Of a stretch of DNA of 64,000 nt, positions 62,994 to 64,000 are shown one piece after another; the first letter of the stretch is position 1, and each line of letters begins with the position of its first letter. A program made the position numbers and the translations under genes. This DNA is from JBBIQS01 sp037442205. GTDB taxonomy: Bacteria; Myxococcota; Myxococcia; Myxococcales; UBA5297. The DNA lies in contig JBBIQS010000017.1 of the NCBI GenBank assembly GCA_037442205.1, forward strand, positions 37,022 to 101,021, given 5' to 3'. The notes below the pieces were generated by a model that did not search any database, had not been told where the DNA came from, and worked only from the letters and a program-made list of their open reading frames with translations.

Positions 62994-64000
62994 TTGCTCT
63001 GCTACCGCTGCGGCAGCCACGTCCCGGACGGAAGTGAAGCCTGCGGCGCCTGCGGGCAGAAGTTCTCTTCCGGCGCACTGCGCCAAACCACCGGCACCTT
63101 CTCGCGCAAGAAGCTGCTGGCCGCGACGGTCGACGGCGCCCCCTACAAGCCCGGGGACGTCCTCGCCTCCCGCTACCAGATCAAGGACGTGGTGGGCGCC
63201 GGCCCGGTGGGCTTCGTCTTCAAGGCCCAGGACAAGGAGATCGACGTCGAGGTGGCGCTGAAGGTGGTCTCGCCGCGGCTGGTGCAGACCGCCGAGGAGC
63301 GCAAGGACTTCTCCCGCGAGATCCGGCTGGGGCGCAAGCTGTCCCACAACAACATCGTGCGGGTCTACGAGGACGGCGAGGACCAGGACCGGCCCTTCTA
63401 CACGATGCAGTTCCTCGACGGGCTGACCCTGCGCCGGATCATCGACCTGCGCCGGGAGAAGAACCAGAACTTCTCCCTGCGCGAGGTGGAGCCGATCCTG
63501 GCGCAGATCTGCGCCGGCCTGGACAACGTCCACAAGACCGGGCGCCACGGCGACGTCAAGCCCGAGAACGTCATCGTCCTGCCCGACCTGCTCAAGCTGA
63601 CCGACTTCGGGCTGGCCCAGGCCATCCCGCGCCAGCCGTTCGCCCAGGCCCAGAAGCCGAAGCTCGGCCATCGCTACCTGGCCCCCGAGTACCTGGGCGA
63701 TCACGAGGTCGACGACCGCGCCGACGTCTACGCCGCCGGGGTGATCCTGGGAGAGATGCTGGCCGGGGTCTTCCCCGACGGCTCCAACATCCCTGAGCTG
63801 CGCGCCAAGAATCCCTCCCTCCCGCCGGCGGTGGAGTCGCTCTACCGCCGCGCGGTCAACGAGAACCCGGCCTCGCGCTTCGCCACCGCCGGCGAGCTGT
63901 TCGACGCCCTGGCCGAGCTGGTGGCCACCGAGCCGCCGTCGGCCGAGCCGGTCCGCCCGGCGCCGATGCGCCCCGCCCCCCCGATCGCCCCGGCCCAGCG
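62994..64000 (+). CDS. Ser/Thr protein kinase with N-terminal zinc ribbon, 3' end outside the window
   Basis: At least 335 codons; continues past the window. The only in-frame start after the upstream stop (TAA at 62931) is the TTG at 62994, with GGGAG 7 bases before it. A zinc ribbon opens the protein (Cys3, Cys6, Cys17, Cys20; CYRCG and CGACGQ). The Hanks-type kinase domain follows: Gly loop VGAGPVGFVFKA, VALKVV with the ATP Lys, catalytic loop HGDVKPEN, TDFGLA and YLAPEYLG. The Arg of the HRD motif is Gly here, so activation by activation-loop phosphorylation is unlikely though catalysis is possible. A Pro-rich linker starts near the cut. Confidence 0.9.
   Translation, partial: MLCYRCGSHVPDGSEACGACGQKFSSGALRQTTGTFSRKKLLAATVDGAPYKPGDVLASRYQIKDVVGAGPVGFVFKAQDKEIDVEVALKVVSPRLVQTAEERKDFSREIRLGRKLSHNNIVRVYEDGEDQDRPFYTMQFLDGLTLRRIIDLRREKNQNFSLREVEPILAQICAGLDNVHKTGRHGDVKPENVIVLPDLLKLTDFGLAQAIPRQPFAQAQKPKLGHRYLAPEYLGDHEVDDRADVYAAGVILGEMLAGVFPDGSNIPELRAKNPSLPPAVESLYRRAVNENPASRFATAGELFDALAELVATEPPSAEPVRPAPMRPAPPIAPAQ

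Overview
The window is a dense, high-GC stretch (most coding DNA looks near 70% G+C) of bacterial chromosome. It carries about 51 protein genes, with no tRNA, rRNA, CRISPR array, insertion sequence or phage gene that I could recognise. The gene content points to a myxobacterium-like member of the Myxococcota (former delta-proteobacteria). The signs are surface lipoproteins with Asp-Ala-Gly repeats, a MYXO-CTERM-like tail, Kelch and PEGA proteins, many FHA/TPR proteins, an FHA-GGDEF cyclase, a Ser/Thr kinase with a zinc ribbon, and a Fis-type regulator. This placement is inferred from gene families; no 16S gene is present.

Layout. 0-13.2 kb: a truncated DAG-repeat lipoprotein (-), a beta-lactamase-fold protein fused to two cyclic-nucleotide domains, an outer-membrane-type protein followed by a 1,616-residue metzincin-like lipoprotein, TreZ, and an M49-like peptidase (-). 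13.3-18.9 kb: a small porin-like protein (-), then TPR lipoprotein, double-FHA membrane protein and HtrA protease (+), an isolated 99-residue zinc-knuckle protein with its own terminator, and a SPOUT RNA methyltransferase (-). 19-26.4 kb: a lipoprotein with a MYXO-CTERM-like end, purC (+) meeting purB (-) tail to tail, and upstream of purB on the same strand a glycosyltransferase-methyltransferase fusion, a Kef-type antiporter and a TSUP exporter. 26.6-32.1 kb: small envelope proteins, a coiled-coil membrane protein, a Kelch lipoprotein and a PEGA protein. 32.2-35.8 kb: membrane protein, serine hydrolase and tiny lipoprotein in a tight operon, a metallophosphoesterase (-), and a 59-residue zinc-ribbon protein. 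36-44.4 kb: FHA-GGDEF cyclase (-), TPR lipoprotein, a glutamate-dehydrogenase-like protein lacking a catalytic lysine, an Rsm22-like methyltransferase, a beta-propeller lipoprotein, a PEGA-like membrane protein (-) and an orphan pilus-assembly N-domain protein. 44.5-53.3 kb: an EF-G paralogue (-), an MltD-like lytic transglycosylase (-), a lipoprotein whose 3' part lies in a lower-GC island, a phosphoesterase-like/tetraheme cytochrome fusion that appears to start at CTG, its upstream response regulator, and a Fis-type regulator. 53.6-62.9 kb: a complete Bat (MoxR-VWA) operon: moxR, DUF58, a BatD-like membrane protein, batA, batB, batC, batD, batE, then a CheY-like regulator. 63-64 kb: a zinc-ribbon Ser/Thr kinase cut by the window end.

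How the genes work together. Only the Bat block is an obvious multi-gene machine: an AAA+ ATPase, MIDAS-bearing VWA proteins and TPR scaffolds, translationally coupled through stop/start overlaps. Much of the rest is envelope and signalling. Candidate sigma-70 promoters recur with a TTGAC-type -35, usually an 18-bp spacer, and a -10 that begins CTAA or CTAG. Several genes use GTG or TTG starts, and one appears to use CTG. Most of these starts, promoters and terminators were read by eye and remain predictions.
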